Made by a program: the position numbers and the translations under genes
Shown: positions 33,012-42,908 of the stretch, piece after piece
Layout: every line of letters begins with the position of its first letter
How positions within the stretch are numbered: position 1 is the stretch's first letter
Notes under the pieces: model-generated
The model's database searches: none
Told to the model about the DNA's origin: nothing
The model's input: the letters and a program-made list of their open reading frames with translations, nothing else
Source of the DNA: an uncultured Alloprevotella sp.
GTDB lineage: Bacteria; Bacteroidota; Bacteroidia; Bacteroidales; Bacteroidaceae
Length of the DNA stretch: 64,000 nucleotides
Assembly (NCBI GenBank): GCA_944322325.1
Contig: CALUOQ010000005.1
Span: forward strand, 62,001 to 126,000
Direction: 5' to 3'

Positions 33012-35855
33012 ATGAAGAAACTCCTGTCGCTTCCCCCCAACTTAGTGAATCACTTCCACGCCATCACCGGCGCTGCGCCTGACGAATGGTTCTGTACGTC
33101 AGACCCCATCGGACGCAAGTTGGGGTCGGGCGGAGGGACGACCTGGCTACTCGAAGCCTGCCATAGCCACGAGGCTCCCAACGCCACATTCGCCGACTGG
33201 CTCGGCCGCGAAAAGCGCATCCTCCTGCACGCCGGCGGTCAAAGCCGGCGTTTGCCTGCCTACGCTCCAAGCGGCAAGGTACTCACCCCCATTCCCATTT
33301 TCCGCTGGGCTCGCGGCCAGCAGTTCAACCAAACGCTCCTCTCCCTCCAGGTCCCGCTCTACGAACGCATTCTCGAAAAAGCGCCGCTGGGCCTTAACAC
33401 CCTCATCGCAAGCGGTGACGTACTGCTGCGTACGACCGGCGAAATCGACGACCTGCCTCAGGCCGACGTAGTCTGCTACGGGCTATGGGCAGAACCCTCG
33501 CTGGCGCAAAACCACGGTGTGTTCCTCATGGACCGCCGCTCGCCCGGCACGCTCGACTATATGTTGCAAAAACCCTCGACTGCCCGGCTGGCCGAACTCG
33601 CTGCGACACACTTTTTCCTAATGGACATCGGTGTTTGGGTGCTCAGCGACCGGGCCGTCGAACTGCTCCGCCGGCGGTCGACCGAGGGCGACACGACCAT
33701 CGAATACGACCTCTACGGCACGTTCGGCTGCGCCTTGGGAGCCCATCCCACCGCGCCCGACGCCGAACTGGCCGGCCTGAGCGTGGCCATCGTTTCCCTG
33801 CCCAGCGGCGAGTTCTATCATTTCGGCACCAGCCCCGAGCTGATTTCCTCGACCACCGCCCTGCAAAATTTAATCAAGGACCAGCGCCTCATCCTGCAAC
33901 GGGAAATCAAGCGCCAGCCGTCCGTCTTCACGCAAAACGCCGACATCGCATTCCGCTTCGGCGACCAGCACACGGACATCTGGGTAGAAAACGCCCACCT
34001 GCCGGCCACGTGGACGCTGACCCGGCAGAACATCGTGACGGGCGTCCCGCACAACGACTGGAGCCTTACCCTGCAACCCGGCCAGTGCGTCGACATCGTC
34101 CCCGTCGGCGACACCCGGCTGGCCCTGCGCCCCTACGGATTCCGCGACAAGTTCCGCGGCGCCGTCACGTCGGCCGACACGACCTTCCTCGGCTGCCCCA
34201 TTACTGCCTGGCTGACCGACCACGGCCTTACGCCCGACGACATCGGCGGCGGGGTCGACATTCAGGCCGCCCGGCTCTTCCCCCTGACCGACGACACCGC
34301 CGAGGCCGGCACGTTGCTGGCCTGGATGCTCGACGAACACCCCGTCGACAAAGGCATGGCCGCCCGCTACCGGAACGCGGAACGACTTTCGGCCGACGCC
34401 CTGTCTGACCGTGCCAACCTGGTCCGGCTCACGGAACAGCGCCACGCCTTCCGGCGCCATAACCTCGGCCAGCTGGCCGCCAACTACCGGAAAAGCGTAT
34501 TCTACCAGGCCGACCTGAAACACACAGCCAGCCTATACCATCGCTACGACCTGCCCCTGCCCGCTCCACTGCCTACGGACGCCCCCCTGATGACGCAGAT
34601 GCGCGACGCCATGTTCCGGGCCGAATGGCGCAAAAGCCGGGGCGAAGACGCCAGCGCCGACAACGAGCGGGCCTTTGCCCTGCTGCGCGAAGGCCTGACC
34701 GCCACTGTCAGCGCCAACGGCCAGCGGCCACACCTCGACGTCTGTCGCGACCAAATCGTCTGGGGACGCTGTCCCGTGCGCATCGACCTGGCGGGCGGCT
34801 GGACCGACACGCCGCCCTACTCGCTCACCGCCGGGGGCAACGTCGTCAACCTGGCCATCGAGCTCAACGGACAACCGCCGCTCCAAGTCTACGTCAAGCC
34901 CTCGGCGGACCGCGCCATCATTTGCAGGTCCATCGACCTTGGCGCCATGGAGCGCATCACAACCTACGAAGAGCTGACTCATTATAATAAGGTAGGCTCG
35001 CCCTTCTCCATCCCCAAGGCCGCGCTTTCGCTGGCAGGCTTTGCGCCTGCCTTCGCCGCCGAGCGCTACCCTTCGCTCGAAGCGCAGCTCGACGCGTTCG
35101 GCTGTGGCATCGAAATCACTCTGCTCTCGGCCATTCCCGCCGGCTCGGGACTGGGCACAAGCTCCATACTGGCGGCCACCGTGCTCGGCGCCGTGTCCGA
35201 CTTTTGCGGCCTCGGGTGGGACCGGATGCAGATAGGTGGGCGCACCTTGGTGCTCGAACAACTCCTCACGACGGGCGGCGGCTGGCAGGACCAGTACGGC
35301 GGACTGCTCGACGGCGTGAAGCTCCTCCAGACGACGGGCGGCTTCGACCAGACGCCCATCGTGCGCTGGCTGCCGGGGACCCTGTTCACCTCGGACGACT
35401 ACAAACCCTGCCACCTACTTTACTACACAGGCCTGACCCGCACGGCCAAAAACATCCTCACCGAGATTGTACGCGGCATGTTCCTCAACAGCTATTCCCA
35501 CCTTGCGCTGCTCGACACGATGAAGCAACATGCCCTCGCCCTGCACGACGCCATACAAAAGGGCGACTTCCAGACGTACGGCCAGCTGGTCCGCCGTACG
35601 TGGGAACAGAACAAGCAGCTTGACAGCGGCACCAATCCGCCCGCCGTCGACCGCCTCTGCGCCCTCGTGGACGACCTTGCCTTGGGCTACAAACTGCCCG
35701 GCGCGGGCGGAGGCGGCTACCTGTACATCGTGGCCAAGGACCCCGTCGCCGCCGGGCGCATCCGCCGCCTGCTGCGCGAGCAGCCGCTGACGCCGTCGGC
35801 GCGCTTCGTCGACATGACCCTGTCCGGCACAGGCCTACAGGTGAGCCGCAGCTGA
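33012..35855 (+). CDS. fkp: bifunctional L-fucokinase / L-fucose-1-phosphate guanylyltransferase
   Basis: 947 residues, the length of Fkp. The N-terminal guanylyltransferase carries LHAGGQSRRLPAYAPSGK (about residues 73-90). The C-terminal GHMP kinase has DLAGGWTDTPPYS, AIPAGSGLGTSSILAATVLG (about 707-726) and LPGAGGGGYLYIV. It turns exogenous L-fucose into GDP-fucose in two steps, letting the cell decorate capsule and glycoproteins with host-derived fucose. It stands beside the capsule locus but on the other strand, and a repeat element follows it. Confidence 0.96.
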   Translation: MKKLLSLPPNLVNHFHAITGAAPDEWFCTSDPIGRKLGSGGGTTWLLEACHSHEAPNATFADWLGREKRILLHAGGQSRRLPAYAPSGKVLTPIPIFRWARGQQFNQTLLSLQVPLYERILEKAPLGLNTLIASGDVLLRTTGEIDDLPQADVVCYGLWAEPSLAQNHGVFLMDRRSPGTLDYMLQKPSTARLAELAATHFFLMDIGVWVLSDRAVELLRRRSTEGDTTIEYDLYGTFGCALGAHPTAPDAELAGLSVAIVSLPSGEFYHFGTSPELISSTTALQNLIKDQRLILQREIKRQPSVFTQNADIAFRFGDQHTDIWVENAHLPATWTLTRQNIVTGVPHNDWSLTLQPGQCVDIVPVGDTRLALRPYGFRDKFRGAVTSADTTFLGCPITAWLTDHGLTPDDIGGGVDIQAARLFPLTDDTAEAGTLLAWMLDEHPVDKGMAARYRNAERLSADALSDRANLVRLTEQRHAFRRHNLGQLAANYRKSVFYQADLKHTASLYHRYDLPLPAPLPTDAPLMTQMRDAMFRAEWRKSRGEDASADNERAFALLREGLTATVSANGQRPHLDVCRDQIVWGRCPVRIDLAGGWTDTPPYSLTAGGNVVNLAIELNGQPPLQVYVKPSADRAIICRSIDLGAMERITTYEELTHYNKVGSPFSIPKAALSLAGFAPAFAAERYPSLEAQLDAFGCGIEITLLSAIPAGSGLGTSSILAATVLGAVSDFCGLGWDRMQIGGRTLVLEQLLTTGGGWQDQYGGLLDGVKLLQTTGGFDQTPIVRWLPGTLFTSDDYKPCHLLYYTGLTRTAKNILTEIVRGMFLNSYSHLALLDTMKQHALALHDAIQKGDFQTYGQLVRRTWEQNKQLDSGTNPPAVDRLCALVDDLALGYKLPGAGGGGYLYIVAKDPVAAGRIRRLLREQPLTPSARFVDMTLSGTGLQVSRS

Positions 35856-35940
35856 CAGGGCCAGCTTCCACGTAAACGAGAATTAAGAGCAGAAGCGCCG
35901 GGCATTAGTATCCAGCGCTTCCCGTTTAACCCCTGAAAAA

Positions 35941-36041
35941 ACAAGTGTAGTCCCAGAAAATACAAGTACTACGATAGAAAATCCTGGGACTACGATAGGA
36001 ATTTCTGGGACTACACTTGTTTTTCCCGGGACTACACGCTT
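35941..36041. repeat. 21-bp-period palindromic element, copy 4 (5 units)
   Basis: Units start at 35941, 35962, 35983, 36004 and 36025. ACAAGTGTAGTCCCAG at 35941-35956 pairs perfectly with CTGGGACTACACTTGT at 36005-36020, enclosing two further units, so a long nested hairpin is possible. It is intergenic between fkp and the metF promoter. Confidence 0.9.
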
Positions 36042-36131
36042 CCGGCGCCCCACCGCCCCGACCGAGACGACAGCACCGCCCGGTTCGGCAGATTTCGCCA
36101 CGGGGAGGACGCGGGTTAGCGCAGGTTTGCG

Positions 36132-36139
36132 TATCTTTG
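36132..36139 (+). promoter_or_regulatory. -7 box for metF
   Basis: TATCTTTG matches TAnnTTTG, 47 bases before ATG 36187. It also rules out the earlier start of the open frame at 36127. Confidence 0.75.
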
Positions 36140-36186
36140 CGGGAAATCATCCCGACGGCCCGTCCGCGGACCGCGACCCAGACCCA

Positions 36187-37140
36187 ATGAAAGTTACAGA
36201 CCTCATCACCGGCAACCAGCGCACGGCCTTTTCGTTCGAAGTGCTTCCCCCGCTCAAGGGAACGGGCGTAAGCGCCCTCGAACGCACCGTCGACACCTTG
36301 CGCGAGTTCGCCCCGGCTTATATCAACATCACTACGCACCGCTCGGAGTACGTCTACAAGGACTTGGGCGACGGCCTGATGCAGCGCTCGCGCCTCAGGC
36401 GCCGGCCGGGCACCGTGGCAGTCGCCGCCATGCTCCAACAGAAATACGGTATCCCCGTGGTGCCGCACATCCTGTGCAGCGGCTTCACCCGCGAAGAGAC
36501 CGAGTACGTACTGCTCGACCTGCAATTTCTCGGCATCGAGAACCTGCTGCTGCTGCGCGGCGACAAGGCCCGCGAGGACACCCACTTCCGCCCCACGCCC
36601 GGCGGCTATGCCCACACCACGGAGCTTCAGGCGCAGGTGAACCGCTTCAACGAGGGCTACTTCGTCGACGGCAGCCCCATCAAGGCGCCGGGGACGGGCT
36701 TCAGCTACGGCGTGGCCTGCTACCCCGAGAAACACGAAGAAGCGCCCAACCTGGCCACGGACCTCTACTGGCTCAAGCAGAAAGTCGACGCCGGCGCCCA
36801 GTACGCCGTCACGCAGCTATTCTACGACAACGCCAAGTACTTCGCCTTCGTCCGCGCCGCCCGCGAGGCAGGCATCACCGTGCCCATCATTCCCGGCATC
36901 AAGCCCCTGACGAAACTCAGCCAGCTCACCGTTGTGCCCAAGACGTTCCACTGCGACCTGCCCGAGGCGCTGACGACGGAAGCACTCAAATGCACGACGG
37001 ACGAGGAGGTGGCCGCACTCGGCGTCGAGTGGGCCACGGCGCAGTGCCGCGAACTGATGGCGGCCGGCGTGCCGAGCCTGCACTTCTACACCGTCTCGGC
37101 CGTCGACAGCATAGCCCGTATCGCACACAATATATATTAA
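36187..37140 (+). CDS. metF: 5,10-methylenetetrahydrofolate reductase
   Basis: 317 residues from ATG 36187. Family blocks: RTAFSFEVLPPLKGTG near the start, YINITTHRSEY, VVPHILCSGFTREETEY, NLLLLRGDK, ACYPEKHEEAPNLATDLYWL, AQYAVTQLFYDN and IIPGIKPLTKLSQL. The FAD enzyme makes 5-methyl-tetrahydrofolate for methionine synthesis. It is followed 19 bases later by holB. Confidence 0.95.
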   Translation: MKVTDLITGNQRTAFSFEVLPPLKGTGVSALERTVDTLREFAPAYINITTHRSEYVYKDLGDGLMQRSRLRRRPGTVAVAAMLQQKYGIPVVPHILCSGFTREETEYVLLDLQFLGIENLLLLRGDKAREDTHFRPTPGGYAHTTELQAQVNRFNEGYFVDGSPIKAPGTGFSYGVACYPEKHEEAPNLATDLYWLKQKVDAGAQYAVTQLFYDNAKYFAFVRAAREAGITVPIIPGIKPLTKLSQLTVVPKTFHCDLPEALTTEALKCTTDEEVAALGVEWATAQCRELMAAGVPSLHFYTVSAVDSIARIAHNIY

Positions 37141-37159
37141 GTCTCACACCGCGCCGCCC

Positions 37160-38287
37160 ATGCAGTTCAGCCAAGTCATCGGTCAGAGTGAAGCCATCGG
37201 CCGCCTCAGGCAACAGGCCGACGGGGGGCGTATGCCCCATGCCTTGCTCTTCTGTGGCCCCGAGGGCTGCGGCAAACTGGCCACGGCTTGGGCCTTGGCC
37301 TGCCGCCTGCTGTGCCAGCACCCCGAGGCGGGCGACGCCTGCGGCCACTGCCCCGCCTGCAAGATGAGCCGGGCTGCCGTCCACCCCGACCTCCACTTCG
37401 CCTTCCCCGTCGTAAAACCGAAGGGCAGCAAGGGCGCCCCCGTGAGCGACCTTTACCTCGACGCCTGGCGCCAACAGCTGCGCACGACGCCCTACTTCGA
37501 CCGCGCGACGTGGCTGGAGCGCATGGGAACGGAGAACCAGCAGGCGCAAATCTACGTGGAAGAAAGCAACCTCATTCTGCGGAAACTGAGCCTCAAAGCG
37601 AGCCAAGGGGGCTACAAGGTGATGATCGTCTGGCAGCCGGAGCTGATGAACGCCGCCGCGGCCAACAAACTGCTCAAACTGCTCGAGGAGCCGCCCGAGG
37701 GCACCGTTTTCGTCCTCATCAGCGAGCGGCCGGAGGCCCTGCTGGGCACCATCGTGAGCCGCACACAGCGCATCGACTTCATGCCCATAGGCGAAGACGA
37801 ACTGGCCGCCGCCCTCGAGCGCCGCAATGCCCTCGACCCCGCCACAGCCCGCGCGGTGAGCCACATGGCCGGCGGCAGCTACGCCCGGGCCTTGACCCTC
37901 GTCAGCACCGACGAAGAGGCTGACCTGTTTTTCGACACCTTTGTCAGCCTCATGAGGCTGTGCTACGCCCGCAAGATAAAGGACCTCCAACTTTGGTCCG
38001 AACAAGTCGCCGCCTGGGGCCGCGAGCGGCAAAAACACTTCCTGGCTTACTGCCAACGACTCGTACGCGAGAATTTCGTGTATAACTTCCGGCAACCCGC
38101 CATGAACTACATGGGCAAACGCGAGGCAGACTTCGCCGTGCGCTTCGCCCGATTCATCAACGAGCGCAACGTCATGGGCATCACGGCCGAACTGGCCGAC
38201 GCCGAACGCGACGTCGAACAAAACGTCAACCCGCGGATGGTGTTTTTCGACATGGCCCTGCGACTCATTGTGTTACTCATCCAATAA
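37160..38287 (+). CDS. holB: DNA polymerase III delta' subunit
   Basis: 375 residues. The AAA+ start FSQVIGQSEAIGRLRQQ is followed by ALLFCGPEGCGKLATAWALA (a modified P-loop) and the zinc cluster CGHCPACK. The sensor region NKLLKLLEEPPEGTVFVLIS and the arginine segment TIVSRTQRIDF follow. It is part of the clamp loader at the replication fork. With the next two genes it forms a conserved Bacteroidota cluster (holB, PSP1 protein, gldH). Confidence 0.92.
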   Translation: MQFSQVIGQSEAIGRLRQQADGGRMPHALLFCGPEGCGKLATAWALACRLLCQHPEAGDACGHCPACKMSRAAVHPDLHFAFPVVKPKGSKGAPVSDLYLDAWRQQLRTTPYFDRATWLERMGTENQQAQIYVEESNLILRKLSLKASQGGYKVMIVWQPELMNAAAANKLLKLLEEPPEGTVFVLISERPEALLGTIVSRTQRIDFMPIGEDELAAALERRNALDPATARAVSHMAGGSYARALTLVSTDEEADLFFDTFVSLMRLCYARKIKDLQLWSEQVAAWGRERQKHFLAYCQRLVRENFVYNFRQPAMNYMGKREADFAVRFARFINERNVMGITAELADAERDVEQNVNPRMVFFDMALRLIVLLIQ

Positions 38288-38299
38288 AACACCACGACG

Positions 38300-39526
38300 A
38301 TGAACGACTTCAAGACATGCGACACGCTACGCGGGCTTTGCGCCCAAGGATGCGGACGACAGGATAAACAACTCAACACCTACGACTACATGGCCGACGT
38401 CCCCGGCAATCAGAACACGACCGACCTTGTGGAAGTGCAGTTCAAGAATACGCGCAAAGGATACTACCGCAACGACAACCGACTGCCGCTCGAGAAAGGC
38501 GACATCGTAGCCGTCGAAGCCAGCCCGGGGCACGACATCGGCGTCGTGACGCTCACGGGAAGCCTCGTCGCCCTGCAAATGAAACGCGCCAGCCAGAAAG
38601 AAAGCGCCGACGCAAAGCGCATCTATCGCAAAGCCAAACCTACGGACCTCGAGAAGTACGAGGAGGCCAAGGCACGGGAGCACGAGACCATGATCCGGTC
38701 GCGACAAATCGCCGCCGAACTGGGCCTGAACATGAAGATCGGCGACGTGGAATATCAGGGCGACGGGGGAAAAGCCATTTTCTACTACATCGCCGACGCC
38801 AGGGTAGACTTCCGCAAGCTCATCAAGGTGCTGGCCGACACATTCCACGTCCGCATCGAAATGAGACAAATCGGCGCACGCCAGGAGGCAGGGCGCATCG
38901 GAGGCATCGGCCCCTGCGGCCGCGAACTGTGCTGCGCCACATGGATGAAGAACTTCATCTCGGTATCGACCAGCGCCGCCCGCTTTCAGGACATCTCCCT
39001 CAATCCGCAAAAACTCGCCGGACAGTGTGCCAAACTGAAGTGCTGCCTGAACTACGAAGCCGATACCTACATCGAGGCGCAGCGCAAATTGCCCAGCAAG
39101 GAGATTCAGCTCGAAACACTGGACCAGACGTATTACTTCTTCAAAGCGGACATCTTGGCGGGCCTTGTCACCTACAGTACGGACAAGCGGCTGGCCGCCA
39201 ACATCGTGACGCTCACCGCCGCCCGCGCTTTCGAAATCATCCGGATGAATAAGGAAGGCATCAAGCCCGAGCGGCTGAGCGAAGAAGCCACGACGGAACA
39301 CAAAAAGCCCGTAGACCTGCTCGAACAGGACAGCCTGACACGCTTCGACCGCAGTAACAAGAAAAAGAAGAACAAGAAGAAACGCAACGACGGCCCTAAG
39401 GCACAAACAGCCGAACAGCCCGCCAATAACCGCCGGAACCGCGGCGACCGGCGCAAACCGAACGGCAAACCGTCCGGCGACCGTAACCAAACAGCTCGTG
39501 AAAGCAACGGGAACAAGGAACAGTAA
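38300..39526 (+). CDS. PSP1-domain protein (RicT/YaaT-like)
   Basis: 408 residues. The PSP1 core carries cysteine motifs: IGGIGPCGRELCCATWMKNF and QCAKLKCCLNYEADTY. An N-terminal pair (CDTLRGLCAQGCGRQD) is an additional cysteine group. A basic, low-complexity tail (NKKKKNKKKRND onward) may bind nucleic acid. Bacillus YaaT/RicT is part of an Fe-S-containing complex that affects RNase Y and biofilm or sporulation decisions; the role in Bacteroidota is unknown. It is linked with holB and overlaps gldH by 29 bases. Confidence 0.85.
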   Translation: MNDFKTCDTLRGLCAQGCGRQDKQLNTYDYMADVPGNQNTTDLVEVQFKNTRKGYYRNDNRLPLEKGDIVAVEASPGHDIGVVTLTGSLVALQMKRASQKESADAKRIYRKAKPTDLEKYEEAKAREHETMIRSRQIAAELGLNMKIGDVEYQGDGGKAIFYYIADARVDFRKLIKVLADTFHVRIEMRQIGARQEAGRIGGIGPCGRELCCATWMKNFISVSTSAARFQDISLNPQKLAGQCAKLKCCLNYEADTYIEAQRKLPSKEIQLETLDQTYYFFKADILAGLVTYSTDKRLAANIVTLTAARAFEIIRMNKEGIKPERLSEEATTEHKKPVDLLEQDSLTRFDRSNKKKKNKKKRNDGPKAQTAEQPANNRRNRGDRRKPNGKPSGDRNQTARESNGNKEQ

Positions 39527-40016
39527 GTCCGCACTGCGACACGCCGTGCGCCGCTTTCTTGGCACTTGGGTGGCGGGATGTATTGCCCTGTGCGCATGTA
39601 CGGGCTGCGACCACGAGGCCACGAGCTACCAGTGCCGCCCGGTCGATGTCGACGGCTGGGAACAGTTCGACACGCTGATGTTCGTCGTCGACAGCCTTCC
39701 GAATAACGGAATCTACGCCCTCAACGTCGGACTCCGAACCACCAACGCCTTCCCTTACCAGACGCTGTTTCTGGAGGTAAAGCAGAAATGGGAACAGCCG
39801 TCCGCGTACCGCTGCGACACCCTGAAGTGTACACTGGCAGCCCCCAACGGCGACATCAAGGGGAGCGGCATCAGCCACTTCCAGTACGTGTTTCCACTCG
39901 GCAGCCACTCCTTGTCAGCAGGACAGCACGGCGACATCATCATCCGCCACCTGATGCGCCGCGAACTGCTCCCCGGCGTAGCGAGCGTAGGGATAGAACT
40001 TACCCGCGCTGACTGA
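39498..40016 (+). CDS. gldH: GldH-family lipoprotein
   Basis: 172 residues from GTG 39498, inside the previous gene; no ATG offers a signal peptide. The segment WVAGCIALCACTGC contains the likely lipobox. The mature part (QFDTLMFVVDSLPNNGIYAL, LNVGLRTTNAFPYQTLFLEV, ISHFQYVFPLGSHSL, GVASVGIEL) matches GldH. In Flavobacterium johnsoniae GldH is needed for gliding, but orthologues occur in non-motile Bacteroidales, where the role is not known. Confidence 0.85.
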   Translation: MKATGTRNSKSALRHAVRRFLGTWVAGCIALCACTGCDHEATSYQCRPVDVDGWEQFDTLMFVVDSLPNNGIYALNVGLRTTNAFPYQTLFLEVKQKWEQPSAYRCDTLKCTLAAPNGDIKGSGISHFQYVFPLGSHSLSAGQHGDIIIRHLMRRELLPGVASVGIELTRAD

Positions 40017-40088
40017 CCCCATCACACCTGTATCCGTAATTTAACAACAAAGTACGCCATAAAAGACGAAGATTCCGAATAAAACTCC

Positions 40089-40096
40089 TATCTTTG
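40089..40096 (+). promoter_or_regulatory. -7 box for the mutarotase gene
   Basis: TATCTTTG matches TAnnTTTG, 35 bases before ATG 40132. Confidence 0.75.
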
Positions 40097-40131
40097 CCCG
40101 AAAAGTACTAACACTAAAGCTAAGAATCCTC

Positions 40132-41007
40132 ATGGAAACGATACAAAACCCCTATCTGCGCCTGCAAGTAAGCTGTCGCGGAGCTGAGATACAGAGTCTG
40201 GTCGACCTGTCCACCAATCGCGAACTCATCTGGCAGGGAGACCCCGCCTATTGGCACCGCCACTCCCCCCTGCTGTTCCCCATCGTCGGCGGAATGTGGA
40301 ACGGCCGCACCTCGTTCAGCAACAAGGAATATCGTATCCCCAAACACGGCTTCATGAACGACCGCAGCTTCAATCTGGCCGAGCACACCGACGATTGTCT
40401 GCGTTACGTCTATGCCAGCACGGAAGAGGACCGGAAGTTGTTCCCCTTTGACTTTACCCTGGAAGTAATTTATACCCTGCACGGCAAAACGCTCGATGTG
40501 CGCTACGAAGTCGAAAACTGTAGTTACGAGACGATGTACTTCCAGATTGGCGGCCACCCCGGCTTCAACCTGCCGGAATACCGCGCCACGGACCACGTCC
40601 ACGGCTACGCCTCCTTCGAGGGCAACCCGCAGAGCCTGCTGCGCGCCGGCGACCAAGGCTGCACGGAGCCGGACCGCATCGAAATGCCGGAACTCGAAGA
40701 AAACCTGCTCCCGCTGCGCGACGAAATGTTTGCGCACGACGCCCTGATCTTTGACGAAGCACAAATCAACGCCGTCACCCTCTACGACAAGAAGCGCGCC
40801 CCGTTCGTCAAACTGCGGAGCGAGGCTCCGGCTTTTCTCCTTTGGCGTCCCTACGACAGCGGCGCGTCGTTCCTCTGCATCGAGCCGTGGTACGGACTGT
40901 GCGACAAGCAGCATTTCGAAGGTCCGTTCGAGCAGCGTCCCTACGTCAACAAGGCTTTGCCCGGCAAGCGCTGGAGCGGCGGCTTCACTATCGATTACCT
41001 CCGCTAA
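40132..41007 (+). CDS. aldose 1-epimerase family protein
   Basis: 291 residues, no signal peptide. Galactose mutarotase-like fold: LIWQGDPAYWHRHSPLLFPI, YRIPKHGFMNDRSFNL, FQIGGHPGFNL with the catalytic-type histidine, and FLCIEPWYGLCD with the glutamate. It belongs to the group near LacX and YeaD, which interconvert sugar or sugar-phosphate anomers; the natural sugar is unknown. It forms a single-gene unit between its own promoter and a terminator. Confidence 0.85.
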   Translation: METIQNPYLRLQVSCRGAEIQSLVDLSTNRELIWQGDPAYWHRHSPLLFPIVGGMWNGRTSFSNKEYRIPKHGFMNDRSFNLAEHTDDCLRYVYASTEEDRKLFPFDFTLEVIYTLHGKTLDVRYEVENCSYETMYFQIGGHPGFNLPEYRATDHVHGYASFEGNPQSLLRAGDQGCTEPDRIEMPELEENLLPLRDEMFAHDALIFDEAQINAVTLYDKKRAPFVKLRSEAPAFLLWRPYDSGASFLCIEPWYGLCDKQHFEGPFEQRPYVNKALPGKRWSGGFTIDYLR

Positions 41008-41032
41008 TCCCGTTTTTTCCATCACCCACCCG

Positions 41033-41075
41033 ACCGGAGTCCCGTCAGTCACGCTGCGTGCTGACGGGCTCCGGT
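41033..41075 (+). terminator. terminator after the mutarotase gene
   Basis: Inverted repeat ACCGGAG(T)CCCGTCAG / CTGACGGGCTCCGGT (41033-41048 and 41061-41075), followed by TATAT rather than a long T run. Confidence 0.6.
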
Positions 41076-41106
41076 TATATCCTGTCTGACTTTTCCGCAA
41101 AACACT

Positions 41107-42144
41107 ATGGCTCATACCGACATCTCGACCTTAGGCGAGTTCGGCCTCATCCGACATCTTACGCAGGACATCGCCCTTACAAACTCCAGCAGTCGATACG
41201 GCATCGGCGACGACTGCGCCGTACTGCGCTACCCCGACCACGACATTCTCGTGACCAGCGACATGCTGATGGAGGGCATCCATTTTGATTTGGTCTACAC
41301 TCCTCTGAAACACTTGGGCTACAAGGCGGCGATGGTCAACTTCTCCGATGTGTACGCCATGAACGGTACGCCCCGCCAGCTCACCGTCAGCGTCGCCGTC
41401 AGCAAACGTTTTTCCGTGGAGGACCTTGAGGCGCTCTACGCCGGCATCCGCCTGGCCTGCGAGCGCCACCACGTAGACCTCGTCGGCGGCGACACGACCT
41501 CCTCGCTCACCGGACTGGCCATCAGCCTGACGTGTATCGGCGAGGCCGAGCGCGACCATATCGTCTACCGCAACGGTGCACACGAGACGGACCTCGTCTG
41601 TGTCAGCGGCGACCTCGGTGCGGCCTACATGGGACTCCAGTTGCTCGAACGCGAAAAGGCTGTTTTTAACCGGAAAGTGAGTGACGAAGTCGCCGCGCAG
41701 CCCGACTTCAGCGGAAAGGAGTACCTGCTGGAACGGCAACTGAAGCCCGAAGCCCGCCGCGACGTCATCGAAGCCCTGCGCGAGGCCGGCATTCAGCCTA
41801 CCGCCATGATGGACATCAGCGACGGCCTCTCCTCCGAAATGCTCCATATCTGCACGCAGAGCCACACCGGTTGCCGCATTTACGAGGAGCGCATCCCGCT
41901 TGACTACCAGACCGCCGTGACGGCCGAGGAGTTCAACATGAACGTCACCACCTGCGCCCTTAACGGCGGCGAGGACTATGAGCTGCTCTTTACCGTACCC
42001 CTGACGGACCACGACCGCGTGGCGGCGCTCAAGGACGTCAAAATCATCGGCTACATCACCAAGGAAGAGCTCGGCTGCTCCCTCATTGCCCGCGACGGAC
42101 AGGAGTTTGAGCTCAAGGCGCAGGGATGGAACCCCCTGAAATAG
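41107..42144 (+). CDS. thiL: thiamine-monophosphate kinase
   Basis: 345 residues. Family blocks: LGEFGLIRHLTQ at the start, YGIGDDCAVLRYPDHDILVT, MLMEGIHFDLVYTPLKHLGY, VNFSDVYAMNGTPRQLTVSV, HVDLVGGDTTSS and MMDISDGLSSEMLHIC. It phosphorylates thiamine monophosphate to the active cofactor. The next gene begins 44 bases later. Confidence 0.94.
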   Translation: MAHTDISTLGEFGLIRHLTQDIALTNSSSRYGIGDDCAVLRYPDHDILVTSDMLMEGIHFDLVYTPLKHLGYKAAMVNFSDVYAMNGTPRQLTVSVAVSKRFSVEDLEALYAGIRLACERHHVDLVGGDTTSSLTGLAISLTCIGEAERDHIVYRNGAHETDLVCVSGDLGAAYMGLQLLEREKAVFNRKVSDEVAAQPDFSGKEYLLERQLKPEARRDVIEALREAGIQPTAMMDISDGLSSEMLHICTQSHTGCRIYEERIPLDYQTAVTAEEFNMNVTTCALNGGEDYELLFTVPLTDHDRVAALKDVKIIGYITKEELGCSLIARDGQEFELKAQGWNPLK

Positions 42145-42188
42145 CGCCTGCCTTGAATTTCACCACAATACGTCATCAGAAAAAAGAC

Positions 42189-42692
42189 ATGAAAACGCGT
42201 AAGTCACTCCTTATATTATATATGTCAGCCGGTCTCCTCTCCATCACAGCATGCGGCAATGGAAAAACTGCCTCACAAAACGGAGAGACCACCCCGGAGA
42301 AAGTCACCGCCAACATCGTCTACACCATCGGCGACATGGCCGACCTGCCCTCGCTGGTCGACGTCACGGCGACCTACACCGACGCCGACGGCGAACTGCA
42401 AACAGAACCCGTCACAACGCTGCCTTGGACGAAAAGCCTGACCGAAGTGGCCATGCCTGTCCAACCCATGCTCATCGTCAGCTATGCGATAAAGCCGGGC
42501 GTCATTTACGACAAGCCCTTCTACACCTTTACGCGCACCCTCAACGTCAGTGTTTCGACCACCGACGGCCGAAGCGATGCAGCCCCCAGTTCCTCAACCT
42601 TCAACGTCGATAACAGCGGCGACGAGCTGACCCAACACCTCCAGCAACTGGCAAGCAAAGCCGATACGCTCAGGCTGGAAGAACTGGAATAA
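42189..42692 (+). CDS. lipoprotein of unknown function downstream of thiL
   Basis: 167 residues from ATG 42189; the frame opens earlier inside thiL, but only this start gives a signal peptide, with lipobox SITACG. The mature part has no recognised domain. It contains a probable small beta domain (VTANIVYTIGDMADLPSLVD, MLIVSYAIKPGVIYDKPFYT, RTLNVSVSTTDG) and a serine-rich, acidic C-terminus. It is probably co-transcribed with thiL, without a suggested role in thiamine. Confidence 0.6.
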   Translation: MKTRKSLLILYMSAGLLSITACGNGKTASQNGETTPEKVTANIVYTIGDMADLPSLVDVTATYTDADGELQTEPVTTLPWTKSLTEVAMPVQPMLIVSYAIKPGVIYDKPFYTFTRTLNVSVSTTDGRSDAAPSSSTFNVDNSGDELTQHLQQLASKADTLRLEELE

Positions 42693-42881
42693 CGCATCAT
42701 CCGTCCCCGACACCCTTCGACAATCCCGTCATAGCGCCATTCGTCCGCCCCTACCGGCCCGACGAAAGGCGCTTTGTTTTTGCCCAGCGGTTCAGGGACT
42801 TCAATCGTTCTTCCGCAACGCCACGTAAAGGTCTCTCTATATTTTTCATGCCCAAGACCGACTTGTTTGTTCCTTTTAGCG

Positions 42882-42889
42882 TATATTTG
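42882..42889 (+). promoter_or_regulatory. -7 box for dxs
   Basis: TATATTTG matches TAnnTTTG, 19 bases before ATG 42909. It excludes the upstream part of the open frame (from 42774). Confidence 0.7.
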
Positions 42890-42908
42890 CAAAACGTATC
42901 CGACCCAC